Below, in pieces: positions 10,287-19,677 of a stretch of 31,595 nucleotides of DNA. The stretch comes from a virus. Positions within the stretch are counted from its first letter, which is position 1, and the number at the start of each line of letters is the position of its first letter. The notes beneath the pieces were generated by a model. It did no database searches and had not been told where the DNA came from. It saw nothing but the letters and a program-made list of their open reading frames with translations. Both the position numbers and the translations under genes were made by a program. The stretch spans positions 1-31,595 of IMG/VR virus record IMGVR_UViG_3300025646_000199. One strand, written 5' to 3'.

Positions 10287-11902
10287 CAAACTCTCACTAG
10301 GTTAATGGTTAGATTATTTAACTGAATTATTTCATTGAAATCAATGAGGACAGTTTCTGGATAATTGTCTACCGAAGCGAATATTACTTCAGGTATTTGG
10401 AATACAACTCTAGCTAAATCAGCAGGTTCAAATGATTGACCAAAACTTCTGTTGTCAACATTAAAGTAAGATAGTATCGCGTCTCTAATTTTTAGTTTAA
10501 TAATCTCAGAGTTCTCTCTAAGCTCCCTATCTATTCTAGCGGTCACCACTAAGTCTAAGGTTCTTATCAAACCATCAACTACAACTATCTCGTCTGTCAA
10601 CATCTTTTTTGGTTCTATAGCATCTATTAGTTCTTTCTTAAAAGTTGGAGTTGCTTTTCTCATTTGCAAATCAGATGCTTTCTCTAATACGTAAACATCA
10701 ATAATATTTGCAGAGGAATAAGCTCGTCTCGTGGCTGCAACAGATTTACCAATGGAGCCATACGAAGAAATAAAGCTATTCACAAAAGAATCAAAATCAT
10801 GTAGAGTAACTACTCTATCCTGTCTTCGGAAGGATAACGGTCCATACTTCTTAGCGTGCTCTACTGTTTCTGCGTCAGAGCCTCCCGTCGCTTTACTAGA
10901 GTTCTCTAGTGTTCCATTGGATGTAGTTGATTGAGTTGTATTAGTTAGTTGTATAGGAGCATTGATGATTTCTTTATTAATGTTACCTCTTGTCCCTCCA
11001 CCAACTCGATACGTTATGACATAGCTATCACCTGGGGCTGGGGATCTCCCGATTAGGTTATCGCCAAACACTACAGTGGCTTTAAAATCATCATCAGAGA
11101 TAACTTGGAAGATTTTAGCGTCTCCGCCCGAGGCGAAGTATATGTTATCTACTCTGCTATAGACTCCACTGGTTTGGTTAGTGCCATTGATAAATACTTC
11201 AATGGACCCTTCTATGACTGGGCTGCTATCCAGGGCTACAGTTTTTATGCCTGTGAAGCTTCCAAAAGTCCCAGTTTTTCTAACCAAAGCACCTTCCAGT
11301 AATACTAAGTTATCATGAATAACCACAGACCCTGGATTATCATAATCAAAACCTACGCCCTCTGATTCAGTTAGAGTTATTGAGGCTTCAGCGTTTGGTA
11401 GATCAACTAAGCCATTAGTAACTTTATAGAGCGTGTATGTAAGTGGTGCTCCATCTTCTGGGGAAGCTATTTGGACAATTCTGTCTGCAAAATTTATTAC
11501 TAAGACATCATCCGCTTGAGCATAAGGAGAATTCTCAAAGGAGATTGTCGCGTTAGCCGCTGCTGCTATTGGTCCCTTTAATCGAATCCCTATGAGTTCT
11601 AATAGTTTTTTAACATTATTTCTATTCTTTGCTGTCCTCAAATAGTTCTCATTAGCTAAGTAGTCTGCTTTCATAGAGGTCATAGCCCCGACATAAGCGA
11701 CTAAATCTACGAGCATCATACCTAAATCAGATTCAACAAAATTGTTATAATCTAATGGGTAAACTGCTTTGATATAATCAATTAAATTTAGCCTAAGAGT
11801 AGTGAAGTCTGAGCCAGCAAAGTCTATGAGACTTTGCTTTCGTTCTTCTGGGTATCTTACGGCTTTTAGGAAATCTGAGCCGACTGTTCCATCAAAGTTC
11901 AT
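10286..11902 (-). CDS. Baseplate wedge protein, T4 gp6 / P2 gpJ / Mu gp47 family
   Basis: This 538-residue protein has the hallmarks of the gp6/gpJ family. Residues ~45-110 hold the N-terminal helical part (LGMMLVDLVAYVGAMTSMKA). Residues ~279-308 hold the family core FGDNLIGRSPAPGDSYVITY followed by RVGGGTRGNI. A GPLSFRRQDRVVTLHDFDSF segment follows at ~354-373, matching the usual alanine-proline...RAVT..DY region. The C-terminal ~90 residues form the usual alpha/beta domain. In T4, gp6 dimers form the iris of the baseplate wedge and control sheath contraction; the same role is expected here. Its start overlaps the gp25 stop by ATGA, and its own stop overlaps the giant gpI-like gene, giving the standard gp25-gpJ-gpI order. 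The length lies between P2 gpJ (~300) and T4 gp6 (~660). Confidence 0.93.
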   Translation of the reverse strand: MNFDGTVGSDFLKAVRYPEERKQSLIDFAGSDFTTLRLNLIDYIKAVYPLDYNNFVESDLGMMLVDLVAYVGAMTSMKADYLANENYLRTAKNRNNVKKLLELIGIRLKGPIAAAANATISFENSPYAQADDVLVINFADRIVQIASPEDGAPLTYTLYKVTNGLVDLPNAEASITLTESEGVGFDYDNPGSVVIHDNLVLLEGALVRKTGTFGSFTGIKTVALDSSPVIEGSIEVFINGTNQTSGVYSRVDNIYFASGGDAKIFQVISDDDFKATVVFGDNLIGRSPAPGDSYVITYRVGGGTRGNINKEIINAPIQLTNTTQSTTSNGTLENSSKATGGSDAETVEHAKKYGPLSFRRQDRVVTLHDFDSFVNSFISSYGSIGKSVAATRRAYSSANIIDVYVLEKASDLQMRKATPTFKKELIDAIEPKKMLTDEIVVVDGLIRTLDLVVTARIDRELRENSEIIKLKIRDAILSYFNVDNRSFGQSFEPADLARVVFQIPEVIFASVDNYPETVLIDFNEIIQLNNLTINLVRV

Positions 11903-12363
11903 AATACTACACTCACATCAAAGATAGAATCAATAGAGTCTCGAATCTTACATACTAAAGTAATTTTAATAGTAGGCACGCCGTTAGATGCAAACTCATC
12001 TAATCCTTCAACATCTAATCTTAAAATTTCTACAGTCGGTAAATAAGTGTTTACTGAGAAAAAAATTCTCTCTCTCATTTCAGAGATAAGGTCATCATCT
12101 AGAGGCAAGAATAGCAAAGATCTTAGAGGACACCCGTAATCAGGCAGCATTAACCTCTCTCCTGGCTCCGTCATTATCAACTGCCTAAGATTAGACTTTA
12201 CGACGGCGGTATCTGCCATCTTTGAGAAGTAACCATTCAGTGTATTTTCAAAAGGAAATTTAAGACCAAGACGTTTACTATTTGATTTTCGTCTAATACC
12301 AGCTAAAATTTCATTAGATGGGATAGTTCCTCTGACAACTTCTTGTTCTCCTAGATTAAACAT
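11899..12363 (-). CDS. Baseplate wedge protein, T4 gp25 / P2 gpW / Mu gp46 family
   Basis: This 154-residue protein carries the gp25-like signature at residues 58-85 (NLRQLIMTEPGERLMLPDYG, then CPLRSLLF). It is followed by a helix (ISEMRERIFFSVNTYLPTVE) and a final beta sheet with TIKITLVCKI, as in gp25/gpW. In contractile machines this protein joins the sheath to the gp6/gpJ wedge ring. The first ~45 residues form a basic extension. The ATG at 12363 has GAGGTA a few bases ahead of it. A 31-base gap separates it from the upstream esterase gene, the largest gap within the late operon, and it contains an AT-rich ATATATATT stretch that could hold a weak internal promoter. The stop overlaps the next start by ATGA. 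Confidence 0.95.
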   Translation of the reverse strand: MFNLGEQEVVRGTIPSNEILAGIRRKSNSKRLGLKFPFENTLNGYFSKMADTAVVKSNLRQLIMTEPGERLMLPDYGCPLRSLLFLPLDDDLISEMRERIFFSVNTYLPTVEILRLDVEGLDEFASNGVPTIKITLVCKIRDSIDSIFDVSVVL

Positions 12364-12394
12364 TTGATACCTCTAGTCAATATATATTCAAGAT

Positions 12395-15300
12395 TTACTC
12401 AGTAATCTCTTTATACTTGTCGTAAAGTTTATTCCCAATAGTTGTCAGAGATTCAGCATTAAAGTGGACTCTAGTTCCGTCAGTGAAGCTTAATCCATCA
12501 ACATCAACTAAATAAGCATTAAGTTCTGCTCTAGCTGCTGCTGTCTCTTGTTGTGTTTGAACGTCCGAAACATACGGGAATGACACAGACTCTAGCTCAC
12601 TATGGACTTTTGTAAAGATTACAGGGATGTCCGGGGCGTCTGGTGTTCCGAGGCTTTCCTTAATATCTTGTTGGAGTCTGGGGTATAAGAGTTCGGTGAA
12701 GCACTGATCCCACTCCTGAGCCATGTCTCCAGGATTAGTGTAAGGCGTGCCCGGGAACGTTGAGTTGCCTGATTCAAATTCACCTTGCATCATCAAGATA
12801 GCCTTAACTGTAACCTTAGCGTAGGAAGGCCCTCTCAAAGCAGAGATAGCTGCTGAAGTATCAAGCTTCAGAGTGGAGTATAAATCATAACCTTGGAATC
12901 CTGGTAATGTGGTATTTCTAGTCCAAGAGAGTAGGTCAACTGGTGAAGGTAGTCCACTAAGCATTGATGTTCCTCCCTTAGTATTCTTGATGAGATATAC
13001 ATCGTCATTAAGGTCATCTGCCATTCTCTGCATAAATTGCATGACGGGATCATAATATCTATGGGAATAGAAGTTAAATCGGAATTGAGGATCAATCGGT
13101 TCAGGACTACCATAAAGCTCATACCTAGTTGTGTTATATCCACCATAGCTTTGGTTCGAGATATTTACTGGGTCTAAGTATTCCCAAGTTCCTGCGCTGG
13201 CTAAGAAGCTCTCAGGCATCCAGATCTTAGTTCTTGCTTGGGCTCTTCTGAATCTTTCAGGAACTCCTGGGTCTTCATAAGTTGCTGACACTCCGTCAAT
13301 GTTGCTCTGGCCGATTGCGATAATGATATTATATTCATTATTTACGCCATCTAGGTTCTTGTATAATTTACTTTGAACTGAATAATTAAAACTTAATTCT
13401 TTTTGAGTTAGCGGTTTACTATAAAACTTTGTGCTACCTAAGAATCCTCGTAAACCACTGCGAACTCCTCCGTAATCTCCGCCCATGAAGTTACCAGTCT
13501 TAGACATTCCGTCTGTGTAACCTCCGCCTAGAATCCATGGAGTAAAGTAGCTGTTCAGCCTTGGGCCAGTTTTTAGAGATGCAGGAGCTAAATATCCAAC
13601 AGTATCTTGGGAGTATTCAAAGCTATTTTGTTTTTTAAATGTTGGTAAATTAATTGGTTTTGTTGGAGAAGATCCAAAAACTTGTGATATAGAAGACGTA
13701 GATAAAAGCTCAGAATCTAAAAATAAACTAACGGTATCAGTCTTATAGTTGAAGGTAAGAGATAGCTGGCAGAAACCCTTTGAGCAATCTTCTAAAGTTT
13801 TACCTGAATCTGTCTGTGTAGTTAAAGGAACATACATGCCTAACCAACCTGAAGTGTTCAAACAGGTATTTTGGGCTTTTGCTTTTGCTATGAAAGCGAC
13901 TGAAGAAGAGTCGTATCCGATTGTAGGTGCTAATATAAAGCCTCCATCCTCGCCTTTCTGTAGGCTGCCATCGTTAGTAGGTCCAGACTGACCTCTCCAT
14001 CTAAGGTCTCGGGTGAAGCCCATGATTAGACCTTTAGTAAAATCAGATCCATCGGTATAACCAACATTAAGTATATCTTCCGAGGGAGATCTGGTTACTG
14101 AAGAAAGTGATCCAGTATTTTCGCAAGCAAGGATTAGTCTGTAAAGACTTGAGGTATCTAGACCATCGTCCCAGGAGGCATCAAAGGTTAAATACGGAGC
14201 ATAGACCCAAGTATCAAAGGTTGCCCCTGATTTAGAGTATAGCCAGTCCTGGTATTCTTCAGTGTCTGGTAATTTTACATAACTACCTAGAGCTGAAGGG
14301 TAGATTCCATAGTTTCTAGTTATACCTTCTAAATATGCTGCCCCTAGTCCATACCCAAAGCCAAAAGAGGCTTGATCAGATTTACCGAAAACAAATTCAG
14401 CATTAGGTGCTACTAGTTGAGCATTATTGTAATCATCTGTGGTCTTACAGTTTAAAACATTAAAATCAAGAGAGCTCGGTATTGTTGTTTTACTATTTAA
14501 AAAGTTGTAAACTGATATTAAGTTATCAGTAGTCACTACATCACTTATGGCAAGTTCCAAGCTACTAGAGTCATTGGGATCTCTATCATCAATGATTATT
14601 CCACCAATGCCCACTTCAGGAACTATCAGGTGTTCGATCGTCTCGGTGGCGTCTGGGGACTTGCTAACTACAAATGTTGGCTTCAATGGTAAGACTACAC
14701 CGGAAACATCCTCTTGATTCAAGATTAAGTTTTTTTGTGTATTCAAAGACAGAGAAATATTACAATCTTGTAGATAAGAGAAATCATTAATTGGAACTTT
14801 CCCAGGCGCGGGGCTTGTGCCTCTTCCAAAAATTGTAGGAGCTCTGAAAGCAATTTCTATTTGCTTTTTCCTTCTGTTTATTTTACTATTGTGATAAGCA
14901 ACTTCACTTAATAAACTTTGTTTAAAATTTTCTATTATTGAAAGAGATGCTTCTGATTCTATCAGATTATCAATTTGTTTGTTTATATCTAATATTCTTT
15001 TTTCTTTTTGTCCGTCTAAAACTTGTAAAAAATGATCTCTATTGTAGTGCTCTTGTAGATCCTCAGAATCATCAATTATATTTTCATCAAAGACAGTATT
15101 TATCCACTTATTAAAAGTTTTTGAGTTTATTTGGTCACCTTTCCCTCCAACATTTGGAGGGAAGTTAAACTTCCACTTTTCTGCTTCCCCTATTGATGCA
15201 CTAGTATCTGATATAAATAGTAAGACTGGCTCTAGCTCGTTGTCCGTTTGTGAATTATAATAGAGTCCGTCTGTAGTTAGGATATATCTACCATTAGTTG

Positions 15301-16087
15301 TCTCTGGTGGCCCATAAACTAGCCTGATGATTTCCTCTCCTGTATCATCCTCGTCAGTTGATTGCACTCTGAAACTTGTTCCTGAGACTAAGTTAGCAAA
15401 TCTTGCATCTATTTCTGGTTCTGCATCTGGGTCTAGCTCTCTTCTGGCTATCTCAGTTCGTATAACCGATACAACATTACTTATTGCTGCTGCTTCAGCC
15501 ACAATAGCACTTACTTGAGCGGAGTATCTACTGTAAGCCGCTGCAACTTGAGAGTCGTATTGTTCATTCGTAAGGTTAGCCGCAGCCTCATCTGCGCCCA
15601 ATCCATTTTTGAAGCGTTGAATATTTTTAAACTTTTCTAGGCATTGCTTAATAGATTGAAGTCTCTGATATTGGGATTCAATGTTTCTGTAGAGGTTGCC
15701 TCCAACTTGGGCTGCTGCGTCAAGGCCATTTAATAAATCTAGGAATGCGTTAGTTTCTCTTACTTCTTCCTTAGCATCCGTATTTGCAAGCAAATCAGAA
15801 CTATTAGACTCGAACTGTATTCGACCATCTTTAGTTACATAACTAACTACGCCACTACGGAAAGAAAAAGTGTTATAGATTGATGCTAGCGCAGAATCAG
15901 CCTTAGCCTCGGCTGACTCTCCCGACCCTAAAACTTGATTTAGAACAGATCTTGGTATCAACGCGACTGCTTCAGCAGTTAGCTGCTTCAAGCATGAAGG
16001 GAAGCCAAAACTTGTTTGTATTGAGTCTAGAAGATTACCGTCTCTTCCTACTACACTTGCAAATAAGTTTATATCAAAGTTTGCCAT
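12395..16087 (-). CDS. Baseplate-associated protein with LamG-like and SGNH carbohydrate O-acetylesterase domains (1230 aa)
   Basis: The start overlaps the stop of the spike gene (TAATG). Residues ~1-440 look like a baseplate-anchoring region: an FGFPSCLKQLTAEAVALIP motif near the N-terminus, long Ala-rich helices at ~105-215 and a charged helix at ~350-410. Residues ~560-895 look like a LamG/concanavalin sandwich ending in the typical RGFLGSTKFYSKPLTQKEL motif. Residues ~915-1230 match the sialate/acetylxylan esterase branch of SGNH hydrolases: block I IIIAIGQSN with the presumed nucleophile Ser928, block II KGGTS at 1037-1041, block III MMQGE at 1099-1103, and block V TDGTRVHFN with Asp1203 and His1208. 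All expected blocks are present in order, so the enzyme is probably active, removing O-acetyl groups from surface glycans near the tail tip. The substrate is unknown. The fold calls are inferred from motifs. Confidence 0.87.
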   Translation of the reverse strand: MANFDINLFASVVGRDGNLLDSIQTSFGFPSCLKQLTAEAVALIPRSVLNQVLGSGESAEAKADSALASIYNTFSFRSGVVSYVTKDGRIQFESNSSDLLANTDAKEEVRETNAFLDLLNGLDAAAQVGGNLYRNIESQYQRLQSIKQCLEKFKNIQRFKNGLGADEAAANLTNEQYDSQVAAAYSRYSAQVSAIVAEAAAISNVVSVIRTEIARRELDPDAEPEIDARFANLVSGTSFRVQSTDEDDTGEEIIRLVYGPPETTNGRYILTTDGLYYNSQTDNELEPVLLFISDTSASIGEAEKWKFNFPPNVGGKGDQINSKTFNKWINTVFDENIIDDSEDLQEHYNRDHFLQVLDGQKEKRILDINKQIDNLIESEASLSIIENFKQSLLSEVAYHNSKINRRKKQIEIAFRAPTIFGRGTSPAPGKVPINDFSYLQDCNISLSLNTQKNLILNQEDVSGVVLPLKPTFVVSKSPDATETIEHLIVPEVGIGGIIIDDRDPNDSSSLELAISDVVTTDNLISVYNFLNSKTTIPSSLDFNVLNCKTTDDYNNAQLVAPNAEFVFGKSDQASFGFGYGLGAAYLEGITRNYGIYPSALGSYVKLPDTEEYQDWLYSKSGATFDTWVYAPYLTFDASWDDGLDTSSLYRLILACENTGSLSSVTRSPSEDILNVGYTDGSDFTKGLIMGFTRDLRWRGQSGPTNDGSLQKGEDGGFILAPTIGYDSSSVAFIAKAKAQNTCLNTSGWLGMYVPLTTQTDSGKTLEDCSKGFCQLSLTFNYKTDTVSLFLDSELLSTSSISQVFGSSPTKPINLPTFKKQNSFEYSQDTVGYLAPASLKTGPRLNSYFTPWILGGGYTDGMSKTGNFMGGDYGGVRSGLRGFLGSTKFYSKPLTQKELSFNYSVQSKLYKNLDGVNNEYNIIIAIGQSNIDGVSATYEDPGVPERFRRAQARTKIWMPESFLASAGTWEYLDPVNISNQSYGGYNTTRYELYGSPEPIDPQFRFNFYSHRYYDPVMQFMQRMADDLNDDVYLIKNTKGGTSMLSGLPSPVDLLSWTRNTTLPGFQGYDLYSTLKLDTSAAISALRGPSYAKVTVKAILMMQGEFESGNSTFPGTPYTNPGDMAQEWDQCFTELLYPRLQQDIKESLGTPDAPDIPVIFTKVHSELESVSFPYVSDVQTQQETAAARAELNAYLVDVDGLSFTDGTRVHFNAESLTTIGNKLYDKYKEITE

Positions 16088-17196
16088 TATTCTCCGTAAT
16101 CATTCTGAATTGCTGTTCGAGTTTCGGCTCCGTTTGGTGCCTGTAGGGGAGTAGGCGGTGCTAGATTAACTAAAGTTCCTCCTAGACTCGCGTCCGAAGG
16201 TGTTAAATCTAAAACCGAAGATCCGCCACCTGAAATTGTCGTAGCATTATTGCCTTTAATATATACGTTCTGTGCTTCAAGATTAAGAGTTTCTTCGGCT
16301 TTTATGTTAATATTACCACTCTCAATGTATACATTTTTATCTGAAGGTGTTTTTATAATTATATCTCCATTAGAATTAAGTTGAATTACTCCATCAGAAC
16401 CTAATGACCTAATTAAGATATTACCAGTCTCTCCATCAGAAGTTATGTTAATATCTTTAAACTTTGATCTTAGATTAACATTACCAAAGGCAGCGGCACC
16501 ACCAGAATTTATACCAGTTGATTCATTAGAAATAGTTAATTCAGTGCCTTCAGTTACTATCATTTCTATTCCTAATTCACTCAGATGCTGCATCATCCCC
16601 ACAGTTCTGAGGATCATATGCCTTTCTCCCATGTCTGGGGAAATCGGTGAGATGTCTGACGTAAGATAAAACCCGTCTCTATACTCATTCTCTAAGCTAA
16701 TTCTATTAACTAACGGACTTTCATCTAAACTAAGCTTCTTTCCTTTTGATCCAATCAACTCGGCTCTATTCACTTCTTTATTCTTCTCGGGCGCGTAAGC
16801 GTGCGAGAGGACTAGACGATTAGAATAAGCGTCTCTAATTACAACTTTTTGAGGTGATCCCGGATATAGATCATAAAGTTCTTTAGGGACAGGCCCTGAC
16901 CGGGCTACGGCTGGGATTGAGTCTCCGTCTGATCTAGTGTCGATGTCGTGGACAACACTAATTAAGTAGTAGTTATCTCCTCCTACGTCATCGGTTTGTG
17001 CTATTAATACAGTCTGTCCAATGCTAGGTATAGCAAAAAATCCAGCTTTTTGTCCATCTATTGGATTATGTAAACCACCGAATGGGCTTGTGTAAATACA
17101 AGATCTAGGACCAGTAAATGATGTTGAGCTAACAATGAATCTACCAGCTTGGTAAATATCAGTATTACTAATGACACTTGCTGTTAATAATTTCAT
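16087..17196 (-). CDS. Tail spike / baseplate central needle, T4 gp5 / P2 gpV / Mu gp45 type
   Basis: This 369-residue protein starts two bases after the hub stop. Its AGGAG Shine-Dalgarno lies in the hub's last codons. Residues ~15-95 look like the OB-fold that sits on the hub (PRSCIYTSPFGGLHNPIDGQ, IPSIGQTVLIAQTDDVGGDN, YYLISVV). Residues ~240-330 are a run of short regular beta strands (NVNLRSKFKDINITSDGE, NILIRS, IQLNSNGDIIIKT, NVYIESGNINIKA, LNLEAQNVYIKG), as expected for the trimeric triple-stranded needle. No lysozyme domain like that of T4 gp5 is present. I see no separate PAAR tip gene in the window, and the C-terminal Pro/Ala-rich end does not look metal-binding. The protein would pierce the outer membrane on contraction. 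Confidence 0.9.
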   Translation of the reverse strand: MKLLTASVISNTDIYQAGRFIVSSTSFTGPRSCIYTSPFGGLHNPIDGQKAGFFAIPSIGQTVLIAQTDDVGGDNYYLISVVHDIDTRSDGDSIPAVARSGPVPKELYDLYPGSPQKVVIRDAYSNRLVLSHAYAPEKNKEVNRAELIGSKGKKLSLDESPLVNRISLENEYRDGFYLTSDISPISPDMGERHMILRTVGMMQHLSELGIEMIVTEGTELTISNESTGINSGGAAAFGNVNLRSKFKDINITSDGETGNILIRSLGSDGVIQLNSNGDIIIKTPSDKNVYIESGNINIKAEETLNLEAQNVYIKGNNATTISGGGSSVLDLTPSDASLGGTLVNLAPPTPLQAPNGAETRTAIQNDYGE

Positions 17197-17198
17197 TT

Positions 17199-19676
17199 TT
17201 AGCCTCCTAACTTATCATCTTCATTTATATCTTTAGTCTGAAGTGAAAACAATACAAATCTACTAACAACTTTATTCTGGTCTATTGTGTGGTGATAACC
17301 TGTAATATAATAGCCTCCACTAATAGAGTCTAGTGGATTCCTAGTTTTTCTATCTCCAATAAATGGAGGTCTTTGAGAGAATAAGAAACAAGGACTTAAT
17401 AAGAAACTAAAATTTGATATAGCAAAGAATGGTAAAGTTTCTATTTCAACTTGAAATAAGTGTTTATCTAATACATCTAATTGATCAGAGAAAAATGCTA
17501 TAGGATCTGAAGCATAACCATCCTCCAGTCTCCGTATAAGACCATACGTCTGTAGTCTTGAATCAATAAAGGCTTTTGCCTCTTGTTTTAATAACTCTTC
17601 ACTAAACCCTCTATCACTTTTCAATAATTCAAGTTTTCTTTCTATTGATATCTGTTTACTAAATAATTCTGATTTTATTGCATCTAATTGTTCACTGCTT
17701 GGTGCCGGTCTACCTAGGAAGGTAGATGTTATTATGAAATCAATGTAGGGGCTATATTCCCCGACCTCGTTCAAAAGAATATCTAGTCTTTCTTTATTCG
17801 TAGCTGATGCCAGTCTATAGATAAAAGTTCCTTTCTTTGTCTCTTTAAGTTTTTCATATACTTTATCGAGTGCTTTGTAAACCCCTTCTACTTCAAGAAT
17901 ATCAGCTACGTCTGGCGTTGGAGGTCCTTGACCATAAGCAATAAGGTCTTGGACTCCTTTATTTCTTATAACAGCATCTGTGTCTCGCTCTAGTTGAGAC
18001 TCTAACTCTAAAGCAGGATCTTTTAATAAAGTTGTTTTAATAGAAGCATAAGCACTTAATACTGAATAAGCTTGGGACAGTAACAATAAGTAAGCTCTAT
18101 TATCTGATATTTTCAAAGATAGAACATTACTATTTTGCATATTATGTTTAAATATTGGATAGTTATTATTTTTAATTACATTATTAAATTTTTGTTTTAA
18201 GTCCTCTTGACCTTCTAGTAATTTAATTAATGTCTTATCATTCAAATTTTGGCTATTGTATAAGTTAAAAACTGTCTCAAAGTTTTTTTGGTTTACTTTT
18301 TTTACTTGTTCTGAGGACTCGCTAAAATCAGATGTTAAATTTGTTTTATAGCTTAAACCGTAAAAATAATTAGATATTAATTCCTTTGGCCCAAAAATTA
18401 CTAAAGGTTTACGTCTATCAAAAAAGCTTTTTCCAAATTGCTTAGTTAAAGCTTCGTCTGCTGCTGCTAAAACACTCAAGTCGGATTCTCTTATGTAAGA
18501 GTAACTATCAGTCCCTAATAGCTTATTGTATCCGTCCTGAAAGCTTTTTAATATTCTATCAATCTCAACTTTGCTTACTCCGCCCTCTATGTCTGTATTT
18601 AAAGAAAATCCTAAAGTTTTCAGACTTTCTAATGTGTAATTTAAATCGTCAGTGCTTATGATTTCTTGTAAAGTTCTAATTTGTTTAGAAGGCGATTTGA
18701 TACCAGGAGTAAGATTGAAATTAAAAATTGATGCTATATTTTCTAAAATTTTATTAAATGCTCTAAATTTTTGTAATTGTAAAGAACCTGCTCTTGGTAA
18801 CTCAGATAAATTTAAAATATTAGAAAATTCAGCTTCTAAAGTAATTGGAACAGTATTTTCTAATATAATACGCTGAATTAAAGGGTAAGGCTCTTTATAA
18901 TTTATAATAAAAATATTATCTGTATCAAAAATTACTTGAAGAGCTTTATCAATAACATTTTCTATTGATGCAAGATAAAATGGTAAATTTTTGTTTCTAT
19001 AGTCCCTTCTAGCTTTGATATTTGGGTTAGCTGCTGCATAAACGCTTATCGGAGCGAAATCCTCGCCGCCAGAACCTTTCTTATTAAATTTATCAAATAC
19101 TGCAATATAACCTTCTCTAATTAAGGCAGGATTAGCAAAAGTGCTTATTGCATCAGTCGAAAAGTCTGATAAACTAAATCCAGCAGCAAACTCTAAAGTG
19201 ATGCGTCTAGCTTCATCAAAATTATCAAAACTTTCCGCGCCTATGAGTCTATATCCTGAAAAAGACGACCAATAATTTAATTCGTCTCCAGAGCCAAAAG
19301 CTATGTAAAAAATTCTAGTTGGGCCAATAATTGGTCTTAACCCTGCTACGCTATTTTTTTTCTCTAAAAGATTTGCTATTGCAGATCTTAAAATGTTTAG
19401 TTCAAAAAATTCAGAAGTTTCAAATGCTGTAATGGTTGCTCTTGGAGAAGAGTTTGCCATGCACTCAACATCTAATGACAGGAAACCTGTGTTTTGATTA
19501 CTAAGAAATAAAGAGCTTTGTGGGTAAGTATCTCTAATACGGCTAATTAGATAAGCCACCGAAGCAGTCCCTTTACCTGCCGCCTCAGTAACTTTCTCAT
19601 CATTAAAAGCAGTTGCTATGTCTGGGTTATCTGTTATTAAGATGCACGGCCCAGGAGTTGGATTTAAAGAATTCAT
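17199..19676 (-). CDS. Probable baseplate hub protein (gp27/gpD/Mu gp44 position), enlarged to 825 aa
   Basis: The gene lies between a gp53/LysM-like gene and the spike, where hub proteins sit in Mu, P2 and T4-like tails. The N-terminal part (~60-180) has the beta-rich look of hub proteins (GFLSLDVECMANSSPRATIT). The C-terminus (~740-815) ends with a beta segment GGYYITGYHHTIDQNKVVSR followed by FVLFSLQT, typical of the last hub strand pair. Between them are ~550 mostly helical residues, much more than in T4 gp27 (~390 residues in total), including IFKHNMQNSNVLSLKISDN at ~508-526. The large insertion is the odd feature and could project from the hub. The start is the ATG at 19676, one base after the upstream stop, with a poor ribosome site, so translation may be coupled. 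The hub assignment rests mainly on position and end motifs. Confidence 0.72.
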   Translation of the reverse strand: MNSLNPTPGPCILITDNPDIATAFNDEKVTEAAGKGTASVAYLISRIRDTYPQSSLFLSNQNTGFLSLDVECMANSSPRATITAFETSEFFELNILRSAIANLLEKKNSVAGLRPIIGPTRIFYIAFGSGDELNYWSSFSGYRLIGAESFDNFDEARRITLEFAAGFSLSDFSTDAISTFANPALIREGYIAVFDKFNKKGSGGEDFAPISVYAAANPNIKARRDYRNKNLPFYLASIENVIDKALQVIFDTDNIFIINYKEPYPLIQRIILENTVPITLEAEFSNILNLSELPRAGSLQLQKFRAFNKILENIASIFNFNLTPGIKSPSKQIRTLQEIISTDDLNYTLESLKTLGFSLNTDIEGGVSKVEIDRILKSFQDGYNKLLGTDSYSYIRESDLSVLAAADEALTKQFGKSFFDRRKPLVIFGPKELISNYFYGLSYKTNLTSDFSESSEQVKKVNQKNFETVFNLYNSQNLNDKTLIKLLEGQEDLKQKFNNVIKNNNYPIFKHNMQNSNVLSLKISDNRAYLLLLSQAYSVLSAYASIKTTLLKDPALELESQLERDTDAVIRNKGVQDLIAYGQGPPTPDVADILEVEGVYKALDKVYEKLKETKKGTFIYRLASATNKERLDILLNEVGEYSPYIDFIITSTFLGRPAPSSEQLDAIKSELFSKQISIERKLELLKSDRGFSEELLKQEAKAFIDSRLQTYGLIRRLEDGYASDPIAFFSDQLDVLDKHLFQVEIETLPFFAISNFSFLLSPCFLFSQRPPFIGDRKTRNPLDSISGGYYITGYHHTIDQNKVVSRFVLFSLQTKDINEDDKLGG

Positions 19677-19677
19677 T

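Noticed and set aside
10287-10289. TTG start one codon ahead of the giant baseplate protein
   Set aside because: The ATG at 10286 makes the usual TGATG coupling and needs no alternative start.
12868-13146. 92-codon frame on the minus strand within the esterase domain
   Set aside because: Lies in another frame of the region that encodes the KGGTS block; the main frame is clearly coding.
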